Positions 26,090 to 35,583 of a stretch of 64,000 nt of DNA are shown piece after piece; positions within the stretch are counted from its first letter, which is position 1; each line of letters opens with the position of its first letter. The stretch lies in the NCBI GenBank assembly GCA_023383815.1, contig JAHDYG010000001.1:62001-126000 (forward strand), read 5' to 3'. This stretch comes from Rhodocyclaceae bacterium (GTDB lineage Bacteria > Pseudomonadota > Gammaproteobacteria > Burkholderiales > Rhodocyclaceae). The notes under the pieces are model-generated. The model had not been told where the DNA came from. It made no database searches and saw only the letters and a program-made list of their open reading frames with translations. A program made the position numbers and the translations under genes.

Positions 26090-27904
26090 ATGGAAGCAGT
26101 TGCCGGAGAGAACCCTGTCGCCCAGGCGATTGCCTGCGCGATGGTCGAAGGGTTCGACAAGCACTACCGAATCTTTCGCGCCACCAGCCGGCGCGCGAAG
26201 GAAATGTTCGAAGCCGCGCAATGGCAGGCGCAGCTCGATGCCGTGCGCGACCGCGTGCAGTTCTACGACGACCGGGTGGACGAAACGGTCAAGCGCCTGC
26301 ACGAGGAATTCGACGCCGACTCGCTCGACGACAGCACCTGGCAGCAGGTCAAGCTTCACTACATCGGCATGCTGATCCGGCACAAGCAGCCGGAACTGGC
26401 GGAGACCTTCTTCAACTCCGTGTGCTGCAAGATCCTGCACCGCACGTACTTCAATAACGATTATCTGTTCGCGCGTCCGGCGATCTCGACCGAATATATC
26501 GAATCCTATCCGCCGGTCTACAGCAGCTACTACCCGCAGGACGAAGGCCTGCGCGCGACGGTGCGCCGGATCATCGAGGATTTCGACTGGCAGCGCCCGT
26601 TCGACGACCTCGATCGCGATGTCGACTACGTGCTGCGCGCTGCGCACGCGCACCTCGGAGACTGGCCGGCGATGGAGGTCAACTGCCAGATCCAGGTGCT
26701 GTACGCGGCGTTCTACCGCAACAAGACCGCCTACATCATCGGCAAGGCGATCAACGGCTACCAGGAATACCCGTTCGCGATCGCGGTGCGCCACAACGAG
26801 GCCGGAAAACTGTACCTGGACACCATCCTGCTCGACCCGTGGCGGATCTCGGTGCTGTTCTCACTGTCGCGCGCGTACTTCATGGCCGACATGGAGGTTC
26901 CGTCCGGTTACGTGCATTTCCTGCGCTCGATCATGCCGAACAAGCCGCGCAGCGAGCTCTACACGATGCTCGGGCTGGGCAAGCAGGGCAAGACGATGTT
27001 CTTTCGCGACCTCATCGCCCACCTGCGCCACTCGAACGACCAGTTCATCATCGCCCCCGGCATTCGCGGCATGGTCATGCTCGTGTTCACGATGCCGTCC
27101 TACCCCTACGTGTTCAAGATCATCAAGGACGTGTTCGGCGCCTCGAAGAACATGGACCGCGCAACGGTCAAGCGCAAATACCTGATGGTGAAGCAGGTCG
27201 ACCGCGTCGGGCGCATGGCCGACACGCTGGAGTTCTCCTACGCCGCGCTGCCGCTGTCGCGCTTTCACCCCGAACTGCTGGAAGAACTGCGCACGCTCGC
27301 CCCCTCCTCATACGAGATCGAGGGCGACTCGGTGATCATCAAGCACCTCTACATCGAACGCCGCATGACCCCGCTCAACATCTACCTGGAGCGATCGAGC
27401 AACGAGCAGGTCGACCAGGCGGTGCGCGAGTACGGCAACGCGATCCGCGAGCTGGCGACGGCCAACATCTTTCCGGGCGACATGCTGTGGAAGAACTTCG
27501 GCGTCACGCGCTACGGGCGTGTCGTGTTCTACGACTACGACGAGATCGAGTTCATGACCAGCATGAACTTTCGCAGCATTCCGCCCGCACCCTACCCGGA
27601 AATGGAGATGGCGAGCGAGCCGTGGTACTCGGCTGCCCCGATGGACGTCTTCCCCGAGGAGTTCGCAACCTTCCTGCTCGGCGCGCCGCGCGTGCGCAAG
27701 GCCTTCCTCAAGCACCACCGCGACCTTCTCGATCCGAAGTTCTGGCAAGGCGCGCAGGAAGCGATCCGGCGCGGCCACGTCGAGGACTTCTTCCCCTATC
27801 CGACCGAATTCCGCTTCCGCAACCAGTTCGCTGCAGCAGGCGGGACGGATGCGAGCGGTACGGCCGACACCTCGACCAAACCGACCAGCTTCACGCCGGC
27901 CTGA
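26090..27904 (+). CDS. aceK: Isocitrate dehydrogenase kinase/phosphatase
   Basis: 604 residues, the normal size. The N-terminal regulatory domain is followed by the kinase/phosphatase core. The ATP loop is A-P-G-I-R-G-M-V-M-L-V-F (about residues 321-332), then YPYVFKIIKDVF with the ATP Lys, IKHLYIERRMTPLNIYLE, and the catalytic region GDMLWKNFGVTRYGRVVFYDYDEIEFM. AceK phosphorylates the dimeric Icd to send isocitrate into the glyoxylate shunt. It is not in an aceBA operon here; the target icd lies 1 kb to the left on the other strand. Confidence 0.96.
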   Translation: MEAVAGENPVAQAIACAMVEGFDKHYRIFRATSRRAKEMFEAAQWQAQLDAVRDRVQFYDDRVDETVKRLHEEFDADSLDDSTWQQVKLHYIGMLIRHKQPELAETFFNSVCCKILHRTYFNNDYLFARPAISTEYIESYPPVYSSYYPQDEGLRATVRRIIEDFDWQRPFDDLDRDVDYVLRAAHAHLGDWPAMEVNCQIQVLYAAFYRNKTAYIIGKAINGYQEYPFAIAVRHNEAGKLYLDTILLDPWRISVLFSLSRAYFMADMEVPSGYVHFLRSIMPNKPRSELYTMLGLGKQGKTMFFRDLIAHLRHSNDQFIIAPGIRGMVMLVFTMPSYPYVFKIIKDVFGASKNMDRATVKRKYLMVKQVDRVGRMADTLEFSYAALPLSRFHPELLEELRTLAPSSYEIEGDSVIIKHLYIERRMTPLNIYLERSSNEQVDQAVREYGNAIRELATANIFPGDMLWKNFGVTRYGRVVFYDYDEIEFMTSMNFRSIPPAPYPEMEMASEPWYSAAPMDVFPEEFATFLLGAPRVRKAFLKHHRDLLDPKFWQGAQEAIRRGHVEDFFPYPTEFRFRNQFAAAGGTDASGTADTSTKPTSFTPA

Positions 27905-27943
27905 ACGCTACGGGCAGCGCGCTCCAGCCGAGCGCGGCGCGGC

Positions 27944-28255
27944 TCAGCCGATCTTCACCGAATCGCGCCGCATCACCCCGCGGTTGTCGGTCCAGCTCAC
28001 CGACAGTTCTTCGCCCGCCGCGCCCCCACGGAAGCGGAACACCAGATGCGGGTTGGCCGAGATCCCGCCGCCGAACCGGCCGCCGAGCACCTGACGTTCG
28101 CCGTGGTGGACCGCGAAATCGGTGATGTGGTGGGCCGGCAGGCGCTCGCCGGAGGGCGCGCGCCGCTGCCCCGATTCCATCGGATGCGCCATGCGGATGA
28201 CGACCTCGGTGATGCCGTCCTTCACCGTCGCCCGGATGCGTGTCGCTTCGCTCAT
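27944..28255 (-). CDS. soxZ: Thiosulfate-oxidation carrier subunit SoxZ
   Basis: 103 residues. IRATVKDGITEVVIRMAHPMESGQR, AHHITDF and GGGISANPHLVFRF match SoxZ, which forms a heterodimer with SoxY in the periplasm. It follows soxY by 18 bp. SoxXA, SoxB and SoxCD are not in the window, so SoxYZ may serve another sulfur-carrier reaction here, for example with the neighbouring flavocytochrome. Confidence 0.9.
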   Translation of the reverse strand: MSEATRIRATVKDGITEVVIRMAHPMESGQRRAPSGERLPAHHITDFAVHHGERQVLGGRFGGGISANPHLVFRFRGGAAGEELSVSWTDNRGVMRRDSVKIG

Positions 28256-28273
28256 CTCGATCGTCCTCCGGGT

Positions 28274-28756
28274 TCAGGCGGCACAGCCGCCGATCGTCAC
28301 GCGCACCGGCCTGCGCGCGAGGTGAAAGCCTGCTGCCGTCTTCACCAGCACGAGCACGTCGGAACTCTCCGCCATGCGGATGCGCGTCTGCAGCTCCGGC
28401 AGCGTGTCGGGTGCAAAATCGAACACCGCGGCAAGCTTGTTCGGATTCTTCTGAACCAGGATGGCCATCTGCTCGGTGCCGGGCAGCCGGCTCACGACCC
28501 CGATCGGAACCATGGCCCCGTTCTCGGCGATGTCGGGCAGGCTGAGTTCAATGTAGCTGCTCGCATCCGGACGACCCGCACCGAGCGCCGCGAAGGCTTC
28601 TTCCAGCGTCGTCGCCTGAAAGGGCGTGCGATCTGCCGCGGCGCGCGCCTCGCCGGCCGACAGCACGCCGGCCGCAACGAGCACACTCCACACACCCAGC
28701 GCACCACCCGCCTTGAGAATCGTCCTGCGTCCAGTCGCCACCGCCCTGCTCCTCAT
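28274..28756 (-). CDS. soxY: Sulfur-carrier protein SoxY
   Basis: 160 residues from ATG 28756. A twin-arginine leader (GRRTILKAGGALGVWSVLVAAG) precedes the mature domain, and the carrier Cys sits in the C-terminal swinging arm T-I-G-G-C-A-A, the modified form of the usual GGCGG. Sulfur is attached to that Cys during oxidation. The Tat system that would export it is encoded at 59027-60611. It is the first gene of a soxYZ pair and divergent from the cytochrome gene. Confidence 0.9.
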   Translation of the reverse strand: MRSRAVATGRRTILKAGGALGVWSVLVAAGVLSAGEARAAADRTPFQATTLEEAFAALGAGRPDASSYIELSLPDIAENGAMVPIGVVSRLPGTEQMAILVQKNPNKLAAVFDFAPDTLPELQTRIRMAESSDVLVLVKTAAGFHLARRPVRVTIGGCAA

Positions 28757-28958
28757 CGTGATCCCGACCATTTTTGGGTGCCGCGCGCGGCGCAGGTTCC
28801 CCCACCCGGGAATCCTGCCGCCGTGCCGCGCCAGCCGGGCCGGTGATTATCGCCCGAAACGCCTTCATTGCCTTGATCGGGATCGATTTTCGTGGATACT
28901 TCTTCCGGTCGCCGGATATCTTGCGGCGAATACTGAATTCCACACCGGGAGGTCACTC

Positions 28959-29258
28959 GTGAAACTCGCAACCGCCTGCGCCGTGCTGCTGATCGTCGGC
29001 GCAACCGCAACCGCACAGGCCCAGGATCCCAATCTGGCGCGCAATCTCGCTGCGACCTGCGCAAACTGTCACGGCACCGACGGCCAGGCGGTCGGCGGCA
29101 TGGAGACCCTCGCCGGGATGCCGGCCGAGCGCATCGTCAAGAAGGTCACGGATTATCGCAGCGGTGAGCTGCCGGCCACGATCATGCACCAGATCGCGAA
29201 GGGCTATACCGACGAACAGATCCGGCTGATCGCGGACTACTTCGCGGCGCGCAAGTAA
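28959..29258 (+). CDS. Monohaem cytochrome c (flavocytochrome partner type)
   Basis: 99 residues from GTG 28959, which is preceded by GGGAGG. A Sec signal peptide (KLATACAVLLIVGATATAQA) is followed by the haem site C-A-N-C-H at about residues 36-40 and, towards the C-terminus, GELPATIMHQIAKGYTDEQI with a conserved Met that could be the axial ligand. It is probably the electron acceptor subunit of flavocytochrome c sulfide dehydrogenase, whose flavoprotein gene starts 14 bp downstream. Confidence 0.85.
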   Translation: MKLATACAVLLIVGATATAQAQDPNLARNLAATCANCHGTDGQAVGGMETLAGMPAERIVKKVTDYRSGELPATIMHQIAKGYTDEQIRLIADYFAARK

Positions 29259-29272
29259 GGGGAGACGGAACC

Positions 29273-30547
29273 ATGCTGAACAGACGCGAATTTCTCAAAT
29301 CGGCAGGCGCCACCGCAGCCGCAGGCGCCCTCGGCGCCGGCTTTGCCGGGTCGGCGATCGCCGCGCCCGCAGGTGGCCACGTGGTGGTCATCGGCGGCGG
29401 CTATGGCGGCGCAACCGCCGCCAAATACCTGCGCATGTGGAGCGAAGGCAAGGTCAAGGTCACGCTCGTCGAGCGCCAGAAACAGTTCATCTCCTGCCCG
29501 ATCTCGAACCTCGTCGTGAATGGCGCGCGCCAGCTCTCCGACATCACGGTGTCCTACGACGGCCTGAAGGGCCGCGGCGTCGAGATCGTCCACGGAGAAG
29601 TCACCGCCATCGATGTCGCCAAGCGGCGCGTCAAGCTCGCCGACGGCACCGCGCTCGACTACGACCGGCTGCTCGTATCGCCGGGCATCGACTTCCTGCC
29701 CGAAGAGGTCGGCGGACTGGCTGGCAACGAAGAGCAGATCCCGCACGCCTGGAAGGCCGGCCCGCAGACCGTGCTCTTGCGCAAGCAGCTCGAAGACATG
29801 AAGGATGGCGGTGTCTTCGCGCTGCACATTCCCAAGGCCCCCTACCGCTGCCCGCCCGGCCCCTACGAGCGGGCCTGCGTCGTCGCCGACTACCTGATGA
29901 ACCACAAGCCGAAATCGAAGGTGCTGGTGCTCGACGCGAACCCCGACATCCAGTCGAAGAAGGGCCTCTTCCTGCAGTCGTTCAACGGCCGCTACAAGGA
30001 CATGATCGAATACCGGCCCGACAGCGCGCTGCGCAGCGTGGATGCGACGACGCGCACCGCCGAGCTGGAGTTCGACAAGATCCGCGCCGACGTCCTGAAC
30101 GTGCTGCCGCCGATGCGCGCCGGGCGCATCGTCGATCAACTTGGCGTCGCGCTCCTCAACGAGCGCTGGGTCGACATCGAGTGGTTGTCGATGGAGGCCA
30201 AGGGCGCACCGAACGTGCACGTCGTCGGCGATGCGATCTTCCCGGCGCCGACCATGCCGAAGTCCGGCCACATGGCCAACCAGCACGCCAAGGTTGCCGC
30301 CGCCGCGATCCTCAACCTGCTCGCCGGCCAGGCTCCCAACCCGGATCCGCTGGTAATGAACACCTGCTACAGCTTCGTCGACGCCACCAACGCAATGCAC
30401 GTCGCCTCGGTGCACCGCTACAGCGCCGAGAAGAAGACGCTGCTGCCGGTGGAAGGCTCGGGCGGCGTATCGACTGCCGCCAGCGAACTCGAAGGCAAGT
30501 ACGCACTCGCCTGGTCGCGCAACATCTGGGCCGACATGCTCACCTGA
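29273..30547 (+). CDS. fccB: Flavocytochrome c sulfide dehydrogenase flavoprotein subunit
   Basis: 424 residues. A twin-arginine leader (NRREFLKSAGATAAAGALG) precedes the dinucleotide fold GGHVVVIGGGYGGATAAKYL. The two redox cysteines are in F-I-S-C-P-I-S-N and Y-R-C-P-P-G-P-Y-E-R, and the C-terminal region (VGDAIFPAPTMPKSGHMANQHA) is typical of SoxF/FccB. It oxidises sulfide to sulfur with electrons passing to the cytochrome encoded just upstream. SoxYZ on the opposite strand may accept sulfur, which is inferred. Confidence 0.92.
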   Translation: MLNRREFLKSAGATAAAGALGAGFAGSAIAAPAGGHVVVIGGGYGGATAAKYLRMWSEGKVKVTLVERQKQFISCPISNLVVNGARQLSDITVSYDGLKGRGVEIVHGEVTAIDVAKRRVKLADGTALDYDRLLVSPGIDFLPEEVGGLAGNEEQIPHAWKAGPQTVLLRKQLEDMKDGGVFALHIPKAPYRCPPGPYERACVVADYLMNHKPKSKVLVLDANPDIQSKKGLFLQSFNGRYKDMIEYRPDSALRSVDATTRTAELEFDKIRADVLNVLPPMRAGRIVDQLGVALLNERWVDIEWLSMEAKGAPNVHVVGDAIFPAPTMPKSGHMANQHAKVAAAAILNLLAGQAPNPDPLVMNTCYSFVDATNAMHVASVHRYSAEKKTLLPVEGSGGVSTAASELEGKYALAWSRNIWADMLT

Positions 30548-30551
30548 GTCC

Positions 30552-30596
30552 CTGGGCGACTGAGCACCGAGACGTACAGTGCGCTCAGTTGCCCAG
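30552..30596. terminator. Convergent terminator-like hairpin between fccB and the dehydrogenase
   Basis: CTGGGCGACTGAGC (30552-30565) pairs with GCTCAGTTGCCCAG (30583-30596), a 14-bp stem with one G-U pair. It lies between convergent genes and could end transcripts from both sides, but there is no strong T-run. Confidence 0.55.
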
Positions 30597-30598
30597 CC

Positions 30599-31648
30599 CT
30601 ACTTCCCGAAACGCTCCTCGGCGATGGCGTCCGCGACTTCGCCGGTGGGGCGTTCTTCCTTGCGCGCACGCGCGAAGATCTCCAGCAGGTTGTCTTGGAT
30701 CCCCTCGATGTGGCGGATCAGCGCGGCGCGGTCGAAGCCGATGCGCTCGTGGTAGATGTCGATGATCCCGCCGGCGTTGATGACGTAGTCGGGGGCGTAG
30801 AGGATGCCGCGCCGCATCAGCTCGACGCCATGCCGGGCTTCCGCGAGCTGGTTGTTGGCGGCGCCGGCGACGATGCGCGCCTTGAGCTGCGGGATCGTCT
30901 GGTCGTTGAGTGCGGCGCCGAGCGCGCACGGTGCGAACACATCGACGTCGAGGCCGAAGATCTCGTCCGGGGCCACCACGGTTGCGCCCAGCTCGCTGCG
31001 GGCGCGCTCCAGCGCGTCCTGGTGGATGTCGGTCACCCACAGGCTTGCACCGGCCTCGTGCAGTTGCCGTGCGAGGTCAAATCCGACATTGCCGACGCCC
31101 TGGATCGCGACCCGCAGGCCTTCGAGCGAGTCGCGCTGCAGCGCTTCCTTCACCGCCGCGCGGATACCGATGAAGGTGCCGTAAGCGGTCGCGGGCGACG
31201 GATCGCCGCTGCGCATGCCGTCTTCGGTCGGCTTGTCGGAGAGGCCGGCAACGTGGGCCGTGTACTGCGCCATGAACTTCATGTCTGCGACACTGGTGCC
31301 GGAATCCTCGGCTGCGATGTAGCGCCCGTTCAGCCGTTCCAGCGCGCGCGCGAAGGCGGCCAGCAGCTCGGGCGTCTTCTGCGTGCGCGGGTTGCCGATG
31401 ATCACCGACTTGCCGCCGCCGAGCTTGAGGTTCGCCATCGCCGACTTGTAGGTCATGCCGCGCGACAGGCGCAGCACGTCACGCACGGCCTCCTCTTCAC
31501 TGGCGTACGGCCACATCCGGCAGCCACCGAGGGCCGGGCCGAGATTGGAGTTGTGCACTGCGATGATGGCCTTCAGCCCGGCTCGCTCGTCACTGCAGAA
31601 CACCACCTGTTCATGGTTCGCGAAATCGCGCATTGAAAATACGGTCAT
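30599..31648 (-). CDS. Leu/Phe/Val dehydrogenase family protein
   Basis: 349 residues from ATG 31648 ([17 protein letters not shown]; ribosome site AAAGGA). The catalytic Lys lies in [27 protein letters not shown] is the substrate-side segment, and the NAD fold is [18 protein letters not shown]. The enzyme oxidatively deaminates branched-chain or aromatic amino acids to 2-keto acids. The neighbouring gene for a fused IorAB-type 2-ketoacid oxidoreductase, same strand and upstream, would take those products, so the two form one pathway module. Confidence 0.88.
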   Translation of the reverse strand: MTVFSMRDFANHEQVVFCSDERAGLKAIIAVHNSNLGPALGGCRMWPYASEEEAVRDVLRLSRGMTYKSAMANLKLGGGKSVIIGNPRTQKTPELLAAFARALERLNGRYIAAEDSGTSVADMKFMAQYTAHVAGLSDKPTEDGMRSGDPSPATAYGTFIGIRAAVKEALQRDSLEGLRVAIQGVGNVGFDLARQLHEAGASLWVTDIHQDALERARSELGATVVAPDEIFGLDVDVFAPCALGAALNDQTIPQLKARIVAGAANNQLAEARHGVELMRRGILYAPDYVINAGGIIDIYHERIGFDRAALIRHIEGIQDNLLEIFARARKEERPTGEVADAIAEERFGK

Positions 31649-31682
31649 GGTTGCTGTTCCTTTGTGGGTCTTCAAGGGTGCT

Positions 31683-31725
31683 GCCGGAGCCTGGGCGCCG
31701 CTTGTGGCGACGCTCGCGCTCCGGC
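31683..31725 (-). promoter_or_regulatory. Structured spacer between iorAB and dehydrogenase
   Basis: GCCGGAGC (31683-31690) pairs perfectly with GCTCCGGC (31718-31725), and an inner CGCC/GGCG pair can extend the fold. The 96-bp spacer between the two genes lacks a T-run, so partial termination or RNA processing is more likely than full termination. Confidence 0.35.
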
Positions 31726-31744
31726 GGCGAAACGATGATCGGCG

Positions 31745-34700
31745 TCAGCCGGGGATCACTGCGATGGTGCGGCGACCGGGTTCGGCCACGGCCTGCGGCC
31801 GCTGGTTGCTGCGAAACGCCTGCAGCAACGCGCTGCGGCGCGCTTCGGCATGGGCGACGTGGCGCTCGCGAACGGGACCGTAGCCGCGGATGAGTTCCGG
31901 CAGCGAAGCGAGTTCGACCGCGGTCTCGAGCTTGCCGGCATCGAGGCTGGCGAGAAGCTCATCGATCAGGGCCTCGTACTCGGCGATCAGCCGCCGGTCG
32001 AGCTTGCGGTCGGCGGTGCGCGCGAAGGGATCGAGCGCGCTGCCGCGCAGCTTCCGGAACCTGGCCAGAAGCCGCATCGCCTTCAGCATCCACGGGCCGT
32101 AGCTGCGCTTTTTCGGCTCGCCGCTCACCGGATCACGCTCGGCGAGCAAAGGCGGCGCGAGGTGGAAGACGATGCGGTAGTCGCCCTCGAAGCTTTCCTC
32201 GACGCGGCGGACGAAATCGCTGTCGGTGTAGAGCCGGGCCACCTCGTATTCGTCCTTGTACGCGAGGAGCTTGTAGTAGCCACGCGCGACCGCCTCGGTG
32301 AGGAGGCTCACCCCCGGTGCGATGCGCGTCTCGGCGGCACGCACGCGTTCGACCAGCGCGCGGTAGCGCTCGGCGTAGGCGGCGTCCTGATACCCGGTGA
32401 GCTGCTCGATGCGACGTGCGATCACCTCATCGACCGAGGTCGACAGGCGGTGATGCTCGGGCTCGGCGACTTCAGGCTGCGCCGCTTTCGCGACCACCTC
32501 GGGCTCGACGGCGGCCCTTCGTCCCCACAGGAAGGCGGCTTTGTTGGCGGCCACGGCAGTGCCGTTGATCTCGATCGCGCGCAGGATCGCATCGTTCGAA
32601 AGCGGCACCATGCCGCGTTGCCACGCATAGCCGAGCATGAAGAGGTTGGTCGCGATCGAATCGCCCAGGAGTGCCGTCGCAAGCCCGGTGGCCTCGATGA
32701 ACTCGACCGCTCCGGGGCCGACCGCCTCGGCGATCTGCTGCTCCATCGGGCCGCGCGGAAACTGCGGATCGGGCTGCACCGCGACGTCACCCGAGCGCGC
32801 CTGGGCGGCAAAGCCGCGCACGAACTCGCTCGTGTTCGTCTGCGCACGATTGATGATCGCGCGCGTGTGCTCGCTTCGCATCTTCGCCAGCGACTCGTCG
32901 CTCGCCGACACCACGAGATCACAGCCGATCACGGCGTTCGCCTCGCCGGCCGCGATCCGCGCCGCGAAGAGCTGCTCCGGGCGATCGGCGATGCGCACGT
33001 GCGACCACACCGCTCCCCCCTTCTGCGCGAGGCCCGCCATGTCGAGCACCGAGATGCCCTTGCCTTCGAGGTGCGCGGCCATGCCGAGGAGCGCACCGAT
33101 CGTCACCACCCCGGTGCCGCCCACGCCGGTGACGAGGATCCCCCACGGGCTCGCCGTCGATGGCAGGACCGGCTCGGGCAGGTTCGCGAAGGCGTCGGCG
33201 GCAACCCCCGCCGCCTTGCCCTTCCGGAGCCGGCCGCCTTCGATCGTGACGAAGCTCGGGCAGAAGCCGTTCACGCACGAGTAATCCTTGTTGCACGAGG
33301 ACTGATCGATCGCGCGCTTGCGCCCGAACTCGGTCTCGACCGACACCACCGACATGCAGTTCGATTTCTCGCTGCAGTCGCCGCAGCCTTCGCACACGAG
33401 ATCGTTGATGACCACGCGCCGCGCCGGATCGGGGAAGGCGCCGCGCTTTCTGCGGCGCCGTTTCTCGGCCGCGCAGGTCTGATCGTAGATCAGCGCCGAC
33501 ACGCCTTCGATCTTGCGCAGTTCGCGCTGCACGGCGTCGAGCTCGTCGCGATGGCGCATCGGCACACCGTGGGGCAGGTCGGCCGGACCATAGGCGCGCG
33601 GGCTGCCGTCGGTGACGACGACGAGGTTGTGCACCCCTTCGGCCGCAAGCTGGCGCGCGATGATCGGCACCGTCAGCGTGCCGTCGTGGGGTTGCCCGCC
33701 CGTCATCGCGACGGCGTCGTTGTAGAGGATCTTGTAGGTGATGTTCACGCGTGCCGCGACCGCGGCGCGGATCGCGAGGATGCCCGAATGCATGTAGGTG
33801 CCGTCGCCGAGGTTCGCGAAGACGTGCGGCGTCTTCGTGAAGGGCGCCTGCCCGACCCAGGGCACGCCTTCGCCGCCCATCTGGCAGAAGGTCTGTGTGT
33901 GTTCGGGCGACAGCCAGGTCGCCATGTAATGGCAGCCGATGCCGGCGATCGCGCGCGAGCCGGCCGGCACCTTGGTCGAGGTGTTGTGCGGACAGCCCGA
34001 GCAGTAGTGTGGCACGCGCTGGATCGACAGGCGCGGGCGGGCGAGCGCCGCCTCCTTCGCCTCGATGAAGGCGAGCCGTGCCTTGATGCGGTCGGACGTG
34101 TAGTAGCGCGCAATGCGCCCCGCGATCGCGCGCGCGATCATCGCCGGGGTCAGCTCCCCGGCCGCCGGCAGCAGCCAGCCTTCGTGCGGCAGCGCCCACT
34201 CGCCCTTCTCGTCAAACTTGCCGATCACGCGCGGACGCACCGCCTCGTTCCAGTTGTAGAGCTCTTCCTTCAACTGGTATTCGAGGAACTGGCGCTTCTC
34301 CTCGACCACCAGGATCTCGTCCAGCCCTTCGGCGAAGCGACGCACCCCTTCGGCTTCGAGCGGCCACACCATGCCGACCTTGAACACGCGCAGCCCGATC
34401 TCGGCCGCGACCGCCTCGTCGATGCCGAGGTCTTCGAGTGCCTGGCGCACGTCGAGGTAGCTCTTGCCGCTCGTAATGATTCCAAGCCGCGCACGCGGGC
34501 TGTCGATCACCGTCCGGTTGAGCCCGTTCGCGCGGCAGTAGGCAAGCGCCGCGTAGAGCTTGTGGTGCAGCAGGCGCTTTTCCTGCACCAGCGGCGGATC
34601 GGGCCAGCGCAGATTCAGGCCATCGGCCGGCAACGGGAAATCGGTCGGGATCACGGTCTGCAGGGCGTAGGGATCGATATCCACCGCAGCCGAGGTTTCC

Positions 34701-35323
34701 ACAGTATCGGTGAGCGCCTTGAACGCCACCCAGCAGCCCGAATAGCGCGACAGCGCGAAGCCGTGCAGGCCGTACTCGAGGTACTCCTGAATGCCTGCCG
34801 GCGCCAGCACCGGCATCATCATCGCCTTGAACACATGCTCGGTCTGGTGCGGCAGCGTCGAGGACTTGGCGGCGTGGTCGTCGCCGGCGATCACCAGCAC
34901 GCCGCCGTGCTTCGAGGTGCCCGCCGCGTTGGCATGCCGGAACACGTCGCCCGTGCGGTCGACGCCCGGCCCCTTGCCGTACCAGATCGAGAACACGCCG
35001 TCGTAGCGCGCATTCGGATCGAGGTTCACCTGTTGCGTACCCCACACCGCAGTCGCGGCAAGATCCTCGTTCAGCCCCGCCTGAAAGCGGATGTGGAGCG
35101 GTTCGAGGTACTTCTTCGCCTTCCAGAACTCCTGGTCGACGTTGCCAAGCGGCGAGCCCCGGTAGCCGGTGACGTAGCCGGCCGTGTTCAGGCCAGCCGC
35201 CTGGTCGCGCATGCGCTGCATCATCGGCAGCCGGACCAGGGCCTGGATGCCGGTCATCCAGGCGCGGCCAGTGGTGAGGGTGTACTTGTCTTCGAGGGAC
35301 GCGGACGAGAGGGTCTTCGACAT
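31745..35323 (-). CDS. Indolepyruvate ferredoxin oxidoreductase, fused alpha/beta type
   Basis: 1192 residues from ATG 35323. The thiamine-diphosphate domains come first (AGYVTGYRGSPLGNVDQEFW, IWYGKGPGVDRTGDVFRHAN, GDGTYMHSGILAIRAAVAA). A ferredoxin-like cluster segment C-E-G-C-G-D-C-S-E-K-S-N-C and C-S-G-C-P-H-N follow, and the gamma-type domain begins at ILVTGVGGTGVVTIGALLGMAAH. It oxidises aryl-pyruvates or related 2-keto acids to acyl-CoA with ferredoxin. The long single-chain form is common in betaproteobacteria. It is followed by the amino-acid dehydrogenase gene. Confidence 0.92.
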   Translation of the reverse strand: MSKTLSSASLEDKYTLTTGRAWMTGIQALVRLPMMQRMRDQAAGLNTAGYVTGYRGSPLGNVDQEFWKAKKYLEPLHIRFQAGLNEDLAATAVWGTQQVNLDPNARYDGVFSIWYGKGPGVDRTGDVFRHANAAGTSKHGGVLVIAGDDHAAKSSTLPHQTEHVFKAMMMPVLAPAGIQEYLEYGLHGFALSRYSGCWVAFKALTDTVETSAAVDIDPYALQTVIPTDFPLPADGLNLRWPDPPLVQEKRLLHHKLYAALAYCRANGLNRTVIDSPRARLGIITSGKSYLDVRQALEDLGIDEAVAAEIGLRVFKVGMVWPLEAEGVRRFAEGLDEILVVEEKRQFLEYQLKEELYNWNEAVRPRVIGKFDEKGEWALPHEGWLLPAAGELTPAMIARAIAGRIARYYTSDRIKARLAFIEAKEAALARPRLSIQRVPHYCSGCPHNTSTKVPAGSRAIAGIGCHYMATWLSPEHTQTFCQMGGEGVPWVGQAPFTKTPHVFANLGDGTYMHSGILAIRAAVAARVNITYKILYNDAVAMTGGQPHDGTLTVPIIARQLAAEGVHNLVVVTDGSPRAYGPADLPHGVPMRHRDELDAVQRELRKIEGVSALIYDQTCAAEKRRRRKRGAFPDPARRVVINDLVCEGCGDCSEKSNCMSVVSVETEFGRKRAIDQSSCNKDYSCVNGFCPSFVTIEGGRLRKGKAAGVAADAFANLPEPVLPSTASPWGILVTGVGGTGVVTIGALLGMAAHLEGKGISVLDMAGLAQKGGAVWSHVRIADRPEQLFAARIAAGEANAVIGCDLVVSASDESLAKMRSEHTRAIINRAQTNTSEFVRGFAAQARSGDVAVQPDPQFPRGPMEQQIAEAVGPGAVEFIEATGLATALLGDSIATNLFMLGYAWQRGMVPLSNDAILRAIEINGTAVAANKAAFLWGRRAAVEPEVVAKAAQPEVAEPEHHRLSTSVDEVIARRIEQLTGYQDAAYAERYRALVERVRAAETRIAPGVSLLTEAVARGYYKLLAYKDEYEVARLYTDSDFVRRVEESFEGDYRIVFHLAPPLLAERDPVSGEPKKRSYGPWMLKAMRLLARFRKLRGSALDPFARTADRKLDRRLIAEYEALIDELLASLDAGKLETAVELASLPELIRGYGPVRERHVAHAEARRSALLQAFRSNQRPQAVAEPGRRTIAVIPG

Positions 35324-35502
35324 GGTCTGTGTACGCCGCAAAGCGAGCCTGCAGGGCGCTTGTGGCGTCCGCGGCCGGCTTGCCGGCGTTGTCTCCTGTT
35401 ATCGGGTGGATAGGGCTATCGTCCGGGATCGCGGGCGATGCGCAATCCTACCGGCGGGCGTCGGAAAAATCCGTCCGGAATAGCCATGCAGGCCGGCACG
35501 GC

Positions 35503-35543
35503 GCGAAAAAAATGACCGCTGGAAATCCTCCAGGCGGTCATTT
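35503..35543 (-). terminator. Terminator after lrp
   Basis: On the minus strand AAATGACCGC pairs with GCGGTCATTT (35510-35543) with an inner TGGA/TCCA extension, followed by a run of seven T. It separates the Lrp gene from the iorAB operon. The remaining 35324-35502 is the iorAB upstream region and shows no gene. Confidence 0.85.
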
Positions 35544-35583
35544 CTTTCATCCCCCTGAGGGGCGGCATTCTGGACCGGTCAGA

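Noticed and set aside
31850-35413. A 1187-codon plus-strand frame opposite the fused IorAB gene
   Set aside because: The minus-strand protein has clear thiamine and iron-sulfur motifs; the opposite frame is Arg/His-rich without family similarity.
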